64,000 nucleotides of DNA from Syngnathus acus (taxonomy: Eukaryota > Chordata > Actinopteri > Syngnathiformes > Syngnathidae), in assembly GCF_901709675.1 (NCBI RefSeq), contig NC_051105.1, positions 6,563,104 to 6,627,103 of the forward strand, given 5' to 3'. A program made the position numbers and the translations under genes. Every line of letters starts with the position of its first letter. Position 1 is the first letter of the stretch. Positions 63,892-64,000 of the stretch are shown one piece after another. The notes below the pieces were generated by a model. It saw only the letters and a list, made by a program, of their open reading frames with translations. It was not told the DNA's origin and ran no database searches.

Positions 63892-64000
63892 GACTCGCCA
63901 CAGTCAGTCCACTTTCATGTGTACATCCTGTTAAATATGACAAGGGAGGGGAAAGACAAAGAGTTTTTTTTTTTTTTTTAACTTTCCAATTGTTGTACAA

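Overview
The window is vertebrate nuclear DNA, almost certainly from a teleost fish. Genes are split into short exons with GT-AG introns, the proteins match well-known vertebrate families over their full length, and the intergenic DNA carries CAGGGGT-type hAT miniature elements and other interspersed repeats typical of fish genomes. Nine protein-coding genes can be assembled. For each of the eight multi-exon genes the listed exons join in frame from ATG to stop; the ninth is a single open exon. The species cannot be fixed from the sequence.

Layout, left to right: 1-7.0 kb, gene-free DNA with two related hAT miniature elements and simple repeats; rsph1 (+, 7.0-8.7 kb); pdzk1 (+, 10.3-12.9 kb); gpr89 (-, 13.6-16.5 kb); an intronless drc2/ccdc65-like gene (+, 17.4-18.8 kb), head-to-head with gpr89; cd200-like (+, 19.8-24.8 kb); a 6-kb repeat block (24.8-31 kb); cd200r1-like (-, 31.0-33.3 kb); cfap91 (+, 35.2-40.1 kb); gsk3b (-, 45.0-57.4 kb, probably with a long 3' UTR reaching about 41 kb); gpr156 (-, 60.3-63.9 kb). 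pdzk1-gpr89 and cfap91-gsk3b-gpr156 keep neighbour relations known from mammals, but nr1i2 (PXR), which lies between CFAP91 and GSK3B in human, is not seen here.

Two functional themes stand out. First, rsph1, drc2-like and cfap91 all encode axonemal proteins of the radial spoke / nexin-dynein regulatory complex region. cfap91 has an RFX X-box and a full CRE upstream, and rsph1 has a near-consensus X-box in intron 1. rsph1 and cfap91 both end in low-complexity tails encoded by minisatellites. Second, a CD200-type ligand gene and a CD200R-type receptor gene lie tail-to-tail. The ligand has an extra V-type Ig exon. The receptor has lost the F-strand cysteine of its V domain and has NSIY where mammals have the NPLY signalling motif.

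The most unusual non-coding structure is the 26.3-30.2 kb block between the CD200 pair. It holds a tandem array of 235-bp units built around a long hairpin, three copies of a promoter-like module (CRE, CCAAT, GC box), and a 1.2-kb fold-back element whose arms carry tRNA-like sequences and whose loop is degenerate telomere-like CCCTAA DNA.
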